Of a DNA stretch of 44,858 nt, positions 7,336-17,741 are shown in pieces. Where the stretch lies: assembly GCA_026386795.1 (NCBI GenBank), contig JAPLMU010000146.1:21963-66820 (forward strand), given 5' to 3'. Numbering within the stretch: position 1 is the stretch's first letter; every line of letters starts with the position of its first letter. Below the pieces are notes generated by a model, which was not told the DNA's origin, searched no databases, and was given only the letters and a program-made list of their open reading frames with translations. A program made the translations under genes and the position numbers. Source of the stretch: Planctomycetota bacterium. GTDB taxonomy: Bacteria; Planctomycetota; Phycisphaerae; Phycisphaerales; SM1A02.

Positions 7336-9039
7336 GTGGCTGAACACGCTCGAATCCGCCGCGCGCTGATTTCCGTGAGTGACAAGTCTGGGCTCGTGGA
7401 ATTTGCACGCGACCTGGCCGCAATGGGTGTTGAAATCATTTCAACCGGTGGCACGGCTGCTGCTCTCGCCAAGGCCGGCATTTCTGTGCTACCCATCGAA
7501 AGTGTCACGGGCTTTCCCGAAATGATGGACGGGCGCGTGAAGACGCTGCATCCCAAGGTGCACGGCGGACTGCTCGGCGTGCGCGGAAATCCGGAGCACA
7601 TGGCGGCCATGGCGAATCACGGCATTCTGCCGATCGATCTCGTCTGCGTAAATCTCTATCCATTTGAGGCAACGATTGCCAAGCCCGGCATCGCGGAGCA
7701 CGATGCGATCGAGAACATTGATATCGGCGGTCCTTCAATGCTGCGAAGCGCGGCCAAGAATTTCGAGAGCGTGACCGTGGTAACCGATGCTGCGCAGTAC
7801 TCGCGCGTCATTGCTGAGATGCGCGCGAATAACGGCGCAACAACCTTGATGCTACGACGTGCATGTGCACAAGCAGTGTTTGCGCGCACGGCGGAATACG
7901 ACAAGGCGATCGCACGGTGGATGGACTCTGTTGGATTTGCGCAGAGCGGTGGTGCAGCAGATGCAACAGCAGGTGCGCACACAGCGGCGGGAGCAACTGC
8001 TTCAGGGGCTCCATATCTTTTTCCGCGCGAAGCGAACATTCAGCTCGAACTCGTTGACGAACTTCGCTACGGCGAGAATCCGCACCAGCGCGGCGCGGTG
8101 TATGCGGATCGCACCTTCGCAGGCCCGAGCGTTGTTGGTGCGAAACTCATGCATGGCAAGCCGCTTTCCTACAACAACTTGTTGGATGCAGCGGCGGCTC
8201 TTGAATTGGTGCAGGATCTGCATGCGCAGCGACCCGCATCCATTGCGTGCGCAGTGATAAAGCACACGAATCCATGCGGCGCGGCGATCGCTGATTCTGT
8301 TCTCAGTGCATTCGAGCACGCGTGGAGTGGTGATCCGATGGCTGCATTCGGTGGCATTGTGGCGTTCAGCCGCACTGTCGATGCTGTCACCGCAGAAGCG
8401 ATGGCTGCCGGTGAACGATTCCTCGAAGTAGTGATTGCGCCCGGCTACGAAGCGAAAGCGCTCGAGACGCTGCAAGCGCGATGGAAGAATGCGCGACTGC
8501 TCGCTACTGGAGACTTTGCAGTGACGCAGCGAGCGGCGCACACGAACAGCGCGGGTGGTGGCAGCACGCTCGCCTGGCGCAGTATTCCGGGCGGTATGTT
8601 GGTACAGGAACGCGACGTGCTTCCAATCGACGCGGCGGGGTTCACGCACGCGGCTGGTCCGGTGCCGAGTGCGGCAATGCTTGCCGACGCGGCGTTGATG
8701 TTCGCTGTTGCCAAGCATTTGAAATCGAACGCCGTATGTATCGGCGCCGGCGGAACATTATTCGGTGCTGGAGCCGGGCAGATGGACCGCGTAGCGAGTT
8801 GCCGCAACGCAGTGGAGAAGGCGCGCACAAAGCTTGCGGCGAGCCCTGCAGGATCCGTGGTGGTTGCGGCGAGCGACGCATTCTTTCCTTTCGCGGATGG
8901 CCCGACGCTGCTTGCGGACGCGGGCGTGCGCTGCGTGGTCCATCCGGGCGGAAGCAAGCGCGACCAGGACACGTTTGACCTCTGCAACGCGCGCGGAATC
9001 ACCTGCCTCCTGACCGGCTCCCGCCACTTCCGCCACTAA
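7336..9039 (+). CDS. purH: Bifunctional AICAR transformylase / IMP cyclohydrolase
   Basis: The 567-residue enzyme catalyses the last two steps of purine synthesis, AICAR to FAICAR to IMP. The N-terminal MGS-like cyclohydrolase domain shows RALISVSDKSGLVEFA, ISTGGTAAALAKAG, GRVKTLHPKVHGGLLG and IENIDIGGPSMLRSAAKN. The transformylase domain shows LRYGENPHQ, KHTNPCG (catalytic Lys-His), DPMAAFGGIVAFSR, IPGGMLVQERD, KSNAVCIG, GAGAGQMDR and the terminal TGSRHFRH. Length is slightly above the usual 510-530 residues because of an Ala-rich insert around residues 200-225. The GTG at 7336 is the only start-like codon near the conserved beginning; the longer frame upstream lies inside the propeller gene. 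The tight spacing suggests co-transcription with the propeller gene. Confidence 0.95.
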   Translation: MAEHARIRRALISVSDKSGLVEFARDLAAMGVEIISTGGTAAALAKAGISVLPIESVTGFPEMMDGRVKTLHPKVHGGLLGVRGNPEHMAAMANHGILPIDLVCVNLYPFEATIAKPGIAEHDAIENIDIGGPSMLRSAAKNFESVTVVTDAAQYSRVIAEMRANNGATTLMLRRACAQAVFARTAEYDKAIARWMDSVGFAQSGGAADATAGAHTAAGATASGAPYLFPREANIQLELVDELRYGENPHQRGAVYADRTFAGPSVVGAKLMHGKPLSYNNLLDAAAALELVQDLHAQRPASIACAVIKHTNPCGAAIADSVLSAFEHAWSGDPMAAFGGIVAFSRTVDAVTAEAMAAGERFLEVVIAPGYEAKALETLQARWKNARLLATGDFAVTQRAAHTNSAGGGSTLAWRSIPGGMLVQERDVLPIDAAGFTHAAGPVPSAAMLADAALMFAVAKHLKSNAVCIGAGGTLFGAGAGQMDRVASCRNAVEKARTKLAASPAGSVVVAASDAFFPFADGPTLLADAGVRCVVHPGGSKRDQDTFDLCNARGITCLLTGSRHFRH

Positions 9040-9044
9040 ATAGG

Positions 9045-9086
9045 TGCCGTTCACCATTGTCCCTAATTAAATTGCTGCCGTTCACC
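9045..9086 (+). repeat. Direct repeat pair TGCCGTTCACC upstream of nuoC
   Basis: Two perfect 11-base copies (9045-9055 and 9076-9086) have starts 31 bases apart, close to three helical turns, with an AT-rich stretch (CTAATTAAATTG) between them. The second copy contains TTCACC, which is 17 bases from TAAACT (9104-9109). That pair would work as a -35/-10 and put the transcript start almost at the nuoC ATG. The spacing is what expected regulator-binding repeats look like, but no regulator is identified. Confidence 0.45.
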
Positions 9087-9118
9087 GCGGTCGTCTTTGC
9101 GGCTAAACTTTGCCTCCC

Positions 9119-9664
9119 ATGAAGCTCGATCACCCGACGCTGCCGGTTCTCAAGGCGGCCTTTCCGGACGTCAAGTTCCTCGCCGCCGAATTCCGCGGCC
9201 AGACCACTGTGATCGTTCCAAAGGAACGCATCAAGGATGTCTGCCGTCACCTGCGCGATGATCCACAGTGCTCGTATGAATTCTGCGCGGACGTGACAGC
9301 GGTTGATTACCTCAACTACCCGTCTCCGCAACCGGCACGGTTCGCGGTGGTGTGGTGCCTGACGAGCTACTCGAAAGATCTTCGCTTGCGGCTCAAGACC
9401 TATCTCGAGCCGTCGGTCGACACGGCCGGCATCGAGCCTGATCCGGAACTCGTGGTGGACACCGTGACTGATGTATGGCCGGCAGCCGAGTGGCTCGAGC
9501 GCGAGGTGTTCGACATGTTCGGCATCCGCTTCAAGGGTCATCCCGATCTGCGTCGCATCTTGATGTGGAAGGATTTCCCGGGGCACCCGCTCCGCAAGGA
9601 CTATCCGCTGCGTGGTCGTGGTGAACGCGAAATGCATCGCGTCCTCACTCGCGACTCCGCCTAA
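9119..9664 (+). CDS. nuoC: NADH-quinone oxidoreductase subunit C
   Basis: This 181-residue protein belongs to the 30 kDa subunit family of complex I, a peripheral-arm subunit. The signature is plain: AAEWLEREVFDMFGIRFKGH, followed by PDLRRIL and KDYPLRGR. The N-terminal half contains the usual CADVTAVDYLNYP and FAVVWCL segments. The ATG at 9119 is chosen; an in-frame TTG at 9110 is the only alternative close by. The neighbours are purH and a nuclease-like gene, with no other nuo gene in the window, so the subunit is separated from the rest of its complex here. A direct-repeat pair and a promoter-like sequence suggest that it has its own promoter. Confidence 0.93.
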   Translation: MKLDHPTLPVLKAAFPDVKFLAAEFRGQTTVIVPKERIKDVCRHLRDDPQCSYEFCADVTAVDYLNYPSPQPARFAVVWCLTSYSKDLRLRLKTYLEPSVDTAGIEPDPELVVDTVTDVWPAAEWLEREVFDMFGIRFKGHPDLRRILMWKDFPGHPLRKDYPLRGRGEREMHRVLTRDSA

Positions 9665-9680
9665 CGGCGCGGGAAGTACC

Positions 9681-12400
<2,720 letters not shown>

Positions 12401-12421
12401 GGTTTGCAACGGCGCCTGAAG

Positions 12422-12495
12422 CGCTCCGGGCGGGACTCGAACCCTCAACCTGCCGCTTAGAAGGCGGCTGCTCTATCCAGTTGAGCTACCGGAGC
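12422..12495 (-). tRNA. tRNA-Arg (anticodon TCT)
   Basis: A full 74-base cloverleaf can be folded: acceptor GCTCCGG/CCGGAGC with discriminator G, D arm GCTC/GAGC, anticodon stem GCCGC/GCGGC with loop CTTCTAA (anticodon TCT, reading AGA), and T loop TTCGAGT. The T stem (GAGGG/CCCGC) has one A-G mismatch. CCA is not encoded. The gene ends 21 bases before the start of the membrane protein gene on the same strand. A CATGAC-gcgt-GTCATG inverted repeat (12495-12510) abuts its 5' end. Confidence 0.95.
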
Positions 12496-12646
12496 ATGAC
12501 GCGTGTCATGGTACGGCGCAAATTTCTCCCGGGATGCAAGAAATAAGGCGGCGTGTCGGCGGCGAAACCGCCACGGGCGTTACTGTCACCGCGCCTTCAA
12601 GGCACATGGCCGCTATCGCAAGGGACGGCCGGAAAGGACGGGAGAG

Positions 12647-13672
12647 ATGAGAACGGGAATGAATATGCGTAGGGGAATTGGGGCGACGACCATCGTTGGG
12701 TCGCTCGCGATGTACTCACATGGCTGGTGCGCAACGCAGGCAATAACGGGGGCGCCGAGCGACGCTCATAGTGAGGCGATCGGGTCTGTCGCGCTGCACG
12801 CGGTGGCAAATCCGCCGTGCGAGACATCGGCCTCTGATCCATGCCCGATGATGTTTGAGCGGCTCTGCAATCCGGATCCTGAAGGCACCGGCGGAATGGG
12901 CGGCATCGTGCAGATGTGCGATTGTGCGTGCGGCGATGGCTGGTGGTCACGCGTACCTGAAACCGTCTCGCTCTCACCAGGCAAGCCACTGACAACACCC
13001 GTCATGACCGAGTCAGCCAATTCCACTGCATGGATGTGGCAGACCTCAGCCATCGCACAACCAGGTCATGTTGAGGCGGAAGCATCGATTTCCGGCTTCA
13101 GCACATTCTGGCATGCCGGCTCGCGAACCAAGCGGGCGACAGCGCGCCAATCTGCGGTGGAGCGCGAAGAATGGATTGGAACAGGAACCCCATGCCCACG
13201 ACTCGTCACCATCGCAGCGATGGGTGGTGCCATGCTTGAACTGTCGCTCACCTGCTCGCCGAGCGTCGGTTGCGCGGCAAGCGGATCATCGACCATTGCT
13301 GCGTCGTGCAGCTCAGTGGGTCGCGCGAGTGCAGACATCGTTGACAAGACCGTGCACGGAACGGTTGGCTACAGCAGTTACGAACACTCGGTTGTTGTTG
13401 ATGGGCACTTTGGTGTTGCCATCACTGATAACAATATTGGAATTGATGGAAAGATTTCCGAGAAGGTCAATTGGAAACTCGAGGGCGCGGGAAGTGTTTC
13501 TGGAACTGCGGCCTACGTCGTGACTCCGGATCGCTCGTACTGCGCATTCACAAACCGCCCGATCGTGTTTCGATCAAACGGCATAGCGATAGTGAGTGGC
13601 GGTGTTTCTGTTGACGCAAACGGCGCAGCCAGCATGTCTGGTCTCGCGCTTGTTGCCCTCTCTGTGCACTGA
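12647..13672 (+). CDS. Secreted protein of unknown function (first of a pair)
   Basis: The product is 341 residues from the ATG at 12647, which follows AAGGACGGGAGAG. An N-terminal signal (RRGIGATTIVGSLAMYSHGWC) predicts export. The first third is Cys-rich (CETSASDPCP, CNPDPEG, MCDCACGDGWW), suggesting disulfides or metal binding. The last third is a Gly/Val/Ser-rich beta-strand-like region (VDGHFGVAITDNNIGIDGKI). No family is recognised. The frame upstream of 12647 is not protein-like and is excluded. It is 63 bases ahead of the next secreted protein gene on the same strand and is probably co-transcribed with it. About 150 bases separate it from tRNA-Arg, enough for a promoter, though none stands out. 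Confidence 0.7.
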   Translation: MRTGMNMRRGIGATTIVGSLAMYSHGWCATQAITGAPSDAHSEAIGSVALHAVANPPCETSASDPCPMMFERLCNPDPEGTGGMGGIVQMCDCACGDGWWSRVPETVSLSPGKPLTTPVMTESANSTAWMWQTSAIAQPGHVEAEASISGFSTFWHAGSRTKRATARQSAVEREEWIGTGTPCPRLVTIAAMGGAMLELSLTCSPSVGCAASGSSTIAASCSSVGRASADIVDKTVHGTVGYSSYEHSVVVDGHFGVAITDNNIGIDGKISEKVNWKLEGAGSVSGTAAYVVTPDRSYCAFTNRPIVFRSNGIAIVSGGVSVDANGAASMSGLALVALSVH

Positions 13673-13735
13673 ATTGCTAGCAAGAACATGCGCAACAAAG
13701 TGCGCAATCAAGGAAAGTAAGGAAGGAACTACATC

Positions 13736-16255
13736 ATGGATCAGAAGATGAAGCGGCGCATACGCGCGCTGGCTTGGGCGTTGGCATGCACTGTCGGCGG
13801 ATTGGCGATTGCAGGGCGCGCACCCGGTCAGGACGATGCCGTTGACCGCCTGCGCGCAGCAGTGCAGCTTGACGCACTGCAATTGCGCATGCAATTGGAC
13901 CAAGAAGAATCGGGGCGCGACTGGAATGCGCTACTCGCGCACAAAGTCACGGTCGATTCCGCACTTGCGCCGCTTCATCTCATTCGCGATGCCATGGAAT
14001 CGCTCGCGAACGGGTCGCCCGGAGTTGACTTGCTGCGATCGTTTCGCACGGAATGGCGGGACGATGCCGTGATAGGGACTTGGTCGCATCCCGACGGCGC
14101 GGAACGAGTGCAGCGATCTCTCGCGGCGTGGGCGCCGATGCGGCCGATCGGTGGATTGACTGCAGGAACTGGCGCTGCCGCTGACGAGGAGCGGCCGATC
14201 CTGCGCGTAGAAGTTCAGACGGGATCAGCCGCATGGGTGAACAGTGATGCACCTCCAATCATTGCGTGGACGATCGACGCGACATGGGATGAGACTGGCC
14301 CTGAACTTCACGCGCGAAGTTGGTGGCGAATACCGATCGCAGAACCGATGCGCATCGACTTCCCGCTCGCTCCCGACGGACTGGATATCTGGCTGAACTC
14401 CGCTGGGGCGCGATTGCGAGATGATCGTGGAAACACGCACGCTGAAACTTGGGAGCCTGTTTCGCTCTTCAACAATCCGCCAGAGATGTACGCGGTATGT
14501 GATGCGCTGCGACTGGTTAGCGCGAAAGATTTCGCACTCGTCATGGGGCGGAAATCAATCAATCTAAGTAACACAAAGGAGCTCGTTGCAGCGGTTCCTT
14601 CAAAGACTGAGACACCAAGCAGCGAATTCCCTGCGCCAAATGCAACACTGCGCATCCGCACTATCACACGTGCCGATGGAACACTCCTGCGCACAGAGCG
14701 TTGGAGCTGGATTGGTGATGAGCTTCGATCAGTAGTGATCGACCAAGAGCCGGTCCGTCTTGTGCACCACTCCGAGCAAGGCGTCGAGATCGTTACCGAA
14801 GTTGAAGGTGTCGAAGCGAGTCGCACGCCGCACCGCGCACGATCGGAGATTGTGCAGTTTCCGCACGGCGCTCGCATTGCGATTGCATTTCGACCTGTAG
14901 ACCCGCAGCGCGACCGTGTTGCCAAAGGTGCTGTCAGCGCTACCGTCCCTGACCGCGTGGTGCTCACCGTGGATGGACGCTGTCGCGCGTGGGCGGAATT
15001 TTCATCGGTGCGACTTGCTGCGGCGGCGGATTCAGACCCGTGGCGTACCGATCGCGATAGTCGATTGCAAGCAATCGCGAGCACTCATAGCGCCCTTGCG
15101 GCACAGCTCGCCTCCGCAATTGCTGCGCAATCCGTTGCTGAGGTCCAGCGGGCCTTGGCGTCAATCAATGCGCAACATGATGCATGCCAAGCGGCCGATG
15201 CTCAACGGGTCGCCGAATGGGAATTGGCAGCCATGCACATGCTTGACGGCGGCATGGATGCTGCATGCGACGCAACACTCGTCGCCCGCTGGCTCCCGAT
15301 GACGAGTCGTGATGATGCGCTACTGGCTATTCAACGCTGGCGGTTCGCTGGATACGGTCGATTTGCAACGCGACTTGCTGTTATTGCAGGCATATCCAAC
15401 AAGGAAACGGCGTCTATAGATACCAGCGTCGCTCGTGATCAATCGGAATGGAATGATCCCGATCAAATCAACATGAGTGATTCGTCTGATTCATCGATGA
15501 CTACTACAAATACTTGTGATGCATCGTTACTCCACGATGGCGCACTCAGGCTTCATGATGCGGTACACGCTGCGATCATTTCGCAGGTGCGAGACACACG
15601 CGTGTCGTCGGCGATGAGCGCCGCACTATGCCTCGCCTGTTCGCAACACAGTTCTGAACTCTACGAAGTTGGAAATGCGCGCGCTGATGCCGTCGCGAAT
15701 GACGCACGCACAATTCTGGCATCCGTTATGCAAGACGGAAGTGCGGCGAGCGAACCGCGAGAATATTCCGAGCGGTTTGCACTTGATACAGTTTCTGCGG
15801 CTCTACAGAAAGCGCCTGATGAAGATGCGATTGCTGCTGTACGGGCGGGCTGGGACGTCTGTGCGAATGCGACGATTGCGGCACTGCAGAAAGCTCATCG
15901 CGACGCTTTGAAGTCCCGACAATCAGTGGTCATAGAAACAGACATCGCTGCGGTGCAGCGAGCATTGCACCTGCAACGCGCCCTGATCGGCAATGCCTAT
16001 TGCCCCGCACTGTTTGCGCCGGCTGGCCTTTCGCTCCCCGATGCGTCTGAGGTCAGCCGCACCATAGATTTAGTGATTCGTTCAACGATGGACAGAGAAA
16101 GACGGCGTGTTGATCTCACCAACGCATTGCTTGGTGAACATCTCGGGGCAGCGCGCGAAGAGGCGTCACAACGCCGGGTGATTTCGGCATCCGTGAAACT
16201 CACGGTCGGGATGTTCATGCAGTGGTGCGCCTCTGGCATGCAGCCCGCCGAATGA
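13736..16255 (+). CDS. Large secreted protein of unknown function (second of a pair)
   Basis: This 839-residue protein has a clear start: GGAAGGAA precedes the ATG at 13736. A signal peptide (RIRALAWALACTVGGLAIA, cleavage near GRA) indicates export. The body is Ala/Asp/Arg-rich. Residues 50-350 look globular with aromatic clusters (RSWWRIPIAEPMRIDFPL), and residues 420-830 look strongly alpha-helical. No catalytic motif, repeat family or membrane anchor is recognised. Its position behind another exported unknown and before a terminator suggests a two-gene envelope operon. Codon use looks like that of its neighbours. Confidence 0.7.
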   Translation: MDQKMKRRIRALAWALACTVGGLAIAGRAPGQDDAVDRLRAAVQLDALQLRMQLDQEESGRDWNALLAHKVTVDSALAPLHLIRDAMESLANGSPGVDLLRSFRTEWRDDAVIGTWSHPDGAERVQRSLAAWAPMRPIGGLTAGTGAAADEERPILRVEVQTGSAAWVNSDAPPIIAWTIDATWDETGPELHARSWWRIPIAEPMRIDFPLAPDGLDIWLNSAGARLRDDRGNTHAETWEPVSLFNNPPEMYAVCDALRLVSAKDFALVMGRKSINLSNTKELVAAVPSKTETPSSEFPAPNATLRIRTITRADGTLLRTERWSWIGDELRSVVIDQEPVRLVHHSEQGVEIVTEVEGVEASRTPHRARSEIVQFPHGARIAIAFRPVDPQRDRVAKGAVSATVPDRVVLTVDGRCRAWAEFSSVRLAAAADSDPWRTDRDSRLQAIASTHSALAAQLASAIAAQSVAEVQRALASINAQHDACQAADAQRVAEWELAAMHMLDGGMDAACDATLVARWLPMTSRDDALLAIQRWRFAGYGRFATRLAVIAGISNKETASIDTSVARDQSEWNDPDQINMSDSSDSSMTTTNTCDASLLHDGALRLHDAVHAAIISQVRDTRVSSAMSAALCLACSQHSSELYEVGNARADAVANDARTILASVMQDGSAASEPREYSERFALDTVSAALQKAPDEDAIAAVRAGWDVCANATIAALQKAHRDALKSRQSVVIETDIAAVQRALHLQRALIGNAYCPALFAPAGLSLPDASEVSRTIDLVIRSTMDRERRRVDLTNALLGEHLGAAREEASQRRVISASVKLTVGMFMQWCASGMQPAE

Positions 16256-16261
16256 CACTCT

Positions 16262-16314
16262 AAAAACGGCAACGGCCGGACGGCGCGCGTACGCAGCCGT
16301 CCGGCTTTGTTGCC
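16262..16314 (-). terminator. Long hairpin terminator between convergent units
   Basis: GCCGGACGGC (16275-16284) and GCCGTCCGGC (16296-16305) form a 10-bp stem, with an outer GGCAAC/GTTGCC stem (16268-16273/16309-16314). On the minus strand the hairpin is followed by GTTTTTAG, a textbook intrinsic terminator for the 19.2-16.3 kb unit. On the plus strand only TTT lies within it, so termination of the secreted-protein pair is possible but weaker. Confidence 0.8.
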
Positions 16315-16316
16315 AA

Positions 16317-16340
16317 CCCGCCGCCTTCTAAATCGGCGGG
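16317..16340. terminator. Second hairpin at the end of the small membrane protein gene
   Basis: CCCGCCG (16317-16323) pairs with CGGCGGG (16334-16340) around a 10-base AT-rich loop. It overlaps the last codons of the 74-residue gene and lies next to the main terminator. It may be a backup terminator or protect the transcript end. Confidence 0.45.
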
Positions 16341-16552
16341 TCCAAAGCGATCTCCGCAAAGCACGGAGCCCTCCGAGTCCCGGCCCGAAGGCCGCCGGAC
16401 TCACGAGGACAATCGAATGCATCACCCCCGGCTGCAAGTGAATTCAACGAAATGAATGCGGTGATAAGACCGAGAATCATGACCGTCCACGCGTCCCATG
16501 CCGCCTGCGCATGCACTTGGGCACGTTTCAGCGCTTCGCGACGCGGAATCAT
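16328..16552 (-). CDS. Small single-span membrane protein coupled to the NHL-repeat gene
   Basis: This is a 74-residue protein. Its ATG directly follows the stop of the NHL-repeat gene (TGAATG), the arrangement of translational coupling, which is the main reason to believe it. It has a basic/helical N terminus (MIPRREALKRAQVHAQAAWD), then one hydrophobic span (WTVMILGLITAFISLNSLAAG), then a short hydrophilic tail. No family is recognised. The likely location is the inner membrane with the tail outside or inside; orientation is uncertain. It could be an accessory to the exported NHL protein. Confidence 0.6.
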   Translation of the reverse strand: MIPRREALKRAQVHAQAAWDAWTVMILGLITAFISLNSLAAGGDAFDCPRESGGLRAGTRRAPCFAEIALDPPI

Positions 16553-17659
16553 TCAGGACACGGCGCGAAGCAGCGTCACTCGGCCAATTGGCACCCATTC
16601 GGCCACCAAGATGTCGCCATTGGCAAGCCAAATCGCGTCATGCGGATGGACGAACTTCCCAGGAATGAACTGGTCGCGCGAAGCACCGCGGAGTTTGCTT
16701 GGGTCGCCATCGCAGAGCTGGACAATGAGCTCATTCTTGGAGTCCAGAATCGTCACAACGCTGTCCAGATCAGGGACCAGCATGCGGTCGCCGCGAACCT
16801 TCATGTCGCAGGGCTGACGCATTGCATTGTTCACAAATCCCAAGTGCGTTCCGTCCAACGACAGGTACTGAATGCGTTTATTGCCTCGGTCAGCCACCAC
16901 GAGCGCCGGTTCGCGCGTGAAATTCGTGCCACGCAAGTCAACATAGATGCCGTGTGGGCACTTCACTTGGCCGGGATCCTTACCAGGACGAGCAATGATC
17001 TTTTTCCACTTGCCGTCAGCCGAGAATGCGTGGATGAAACTGGAACCGTAGCCATCGCCGATGAACACCGTTCCATCGGGACCAAACGCTGAGTTCGTTG
17101 GGCACCACTTGTCGGCGGATGCATACACACCACTTTCCATTGGGCAGCCAGTTTCCCAAAGAACCGTGCCATCAAGCGTGGTCTTGACGACCATGCGCCG
17201 ACCAGTATCGCAGTGGTACAGGAACTCGGTTCCATTCTCGGTATGCAAGTCCAGTCCATGGGCGCCGCCAGCAAATTCCTTGCCGAAACTACGTAGGAAT
17301 TTGCCATCTGAGGAATACACATAGACCGCGTCCTTCAGGGTGCTCGACGGGTGCACGGTGTGCGCCAAGTAGATATTTCCCTTGGCATCCTGCGCAACGC
17401 CATGCGTGTCACCGAATGCCGCACCACCGGGTGGTGGCACGAGCCAATCGTGATGAACTTCATAGCGCGTGGTTCCGCTGCCGACAATCATTGCGGCCGG
17501 TGCTGTCGGGGGAACGGCTGGCGGCGTGACCGGCGCTGCGCCAGGAGTGCGAGCGCCCACCTGCGAGCTGCCAATCGAGCAAGATGCGATCGACGCAGCG
17601 AAACCCGCAGCGCCAAGGGCAGCAGCGGTCGTCAAGAACGATCGTCGTGTGTTATCCAT
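16553..17659 (-). CDS. Tat-exported NHL-repeat (6-bladed propeller) lipoprotein
   Basis: The product is 368 residues from the ATG at 17659. The N terminus carries a twin-arginine motif (TRRSFLTT, Arg5-Arg6), a hydrophobic stretch and a lipobox-like SIASC (Cys27), so it is probably exported folded by the Tat system and lipid anchored. The mature domain shows NHL-type blades: AQDAKGNIYLAHT, SSDGKFLRSFG, HGLDLHTENG, FGPDGTVFIGDG, FSADGKWKKI, CPHGIYVDL, VVADRGNKRIQYLSLDGTHL and DLDSVVTILDSKN. These resemble the propeller of peptidyl-alpha-hydroxyglycine lyase-like proteins, but catalytic identity cannot be asserted. It lies downstream of the cytochrome fusion on the same strand (82-base gap) and is coupled to the small membrane protein. 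Confidence 0.8.
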   Translation of the reverse strand: MDNTRRSFLTTAAALGAAGFAASIASCSIGSSQVGARTPGAAPVTPPAVPPTAPAAMIVGSGTTRYEVHHDWLVPPPGGAAFGDTHGVAQDAKGNIYLAHTVHPSSTLKDAVYVYSSDGKFLRSFGKEFAGGAHGLDLHTENGTEFLYHCDTGRRMVVKTTLDGTVLWETGCPMESGVYASADKWCPTNSAFGPDGTVFIGDGYGSSFIHAFSADGKWKKIIARPGKDPGQVKCPHGIYVDLRGTNFTREPALVVADRGNKRIQYLSLDGTHLGFVNNAMRQPCDMKVRGDRMLVPDLDSVVTILDSKNELIVQLCDGDPSKLRGASRDQFIPGKFVHPHDAIWLANGDILVAEWVPIGRVTLLRAVS

Positions 17660-17741
17660 AGGTTTCTAAATTACCTGTAACCCCACCCCGGGTTGCCATG
17701 AAACATCCCTGTTTAGTAGCCGGAAGCCCGAGAACCGCACA

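Noticed and set aside
12401-12448. Longer start for the 648-residue membrane protein
   Set aside because: The additional codons translate the tRNA-Arg gene.
12495-12510. CATGAC-gcgt-GTCATG inverted repeat next to tRNA-Arg as an attachment site
   Set aside because: No second copy was seen and there is no integrase; six-base arms are within chance expectation.
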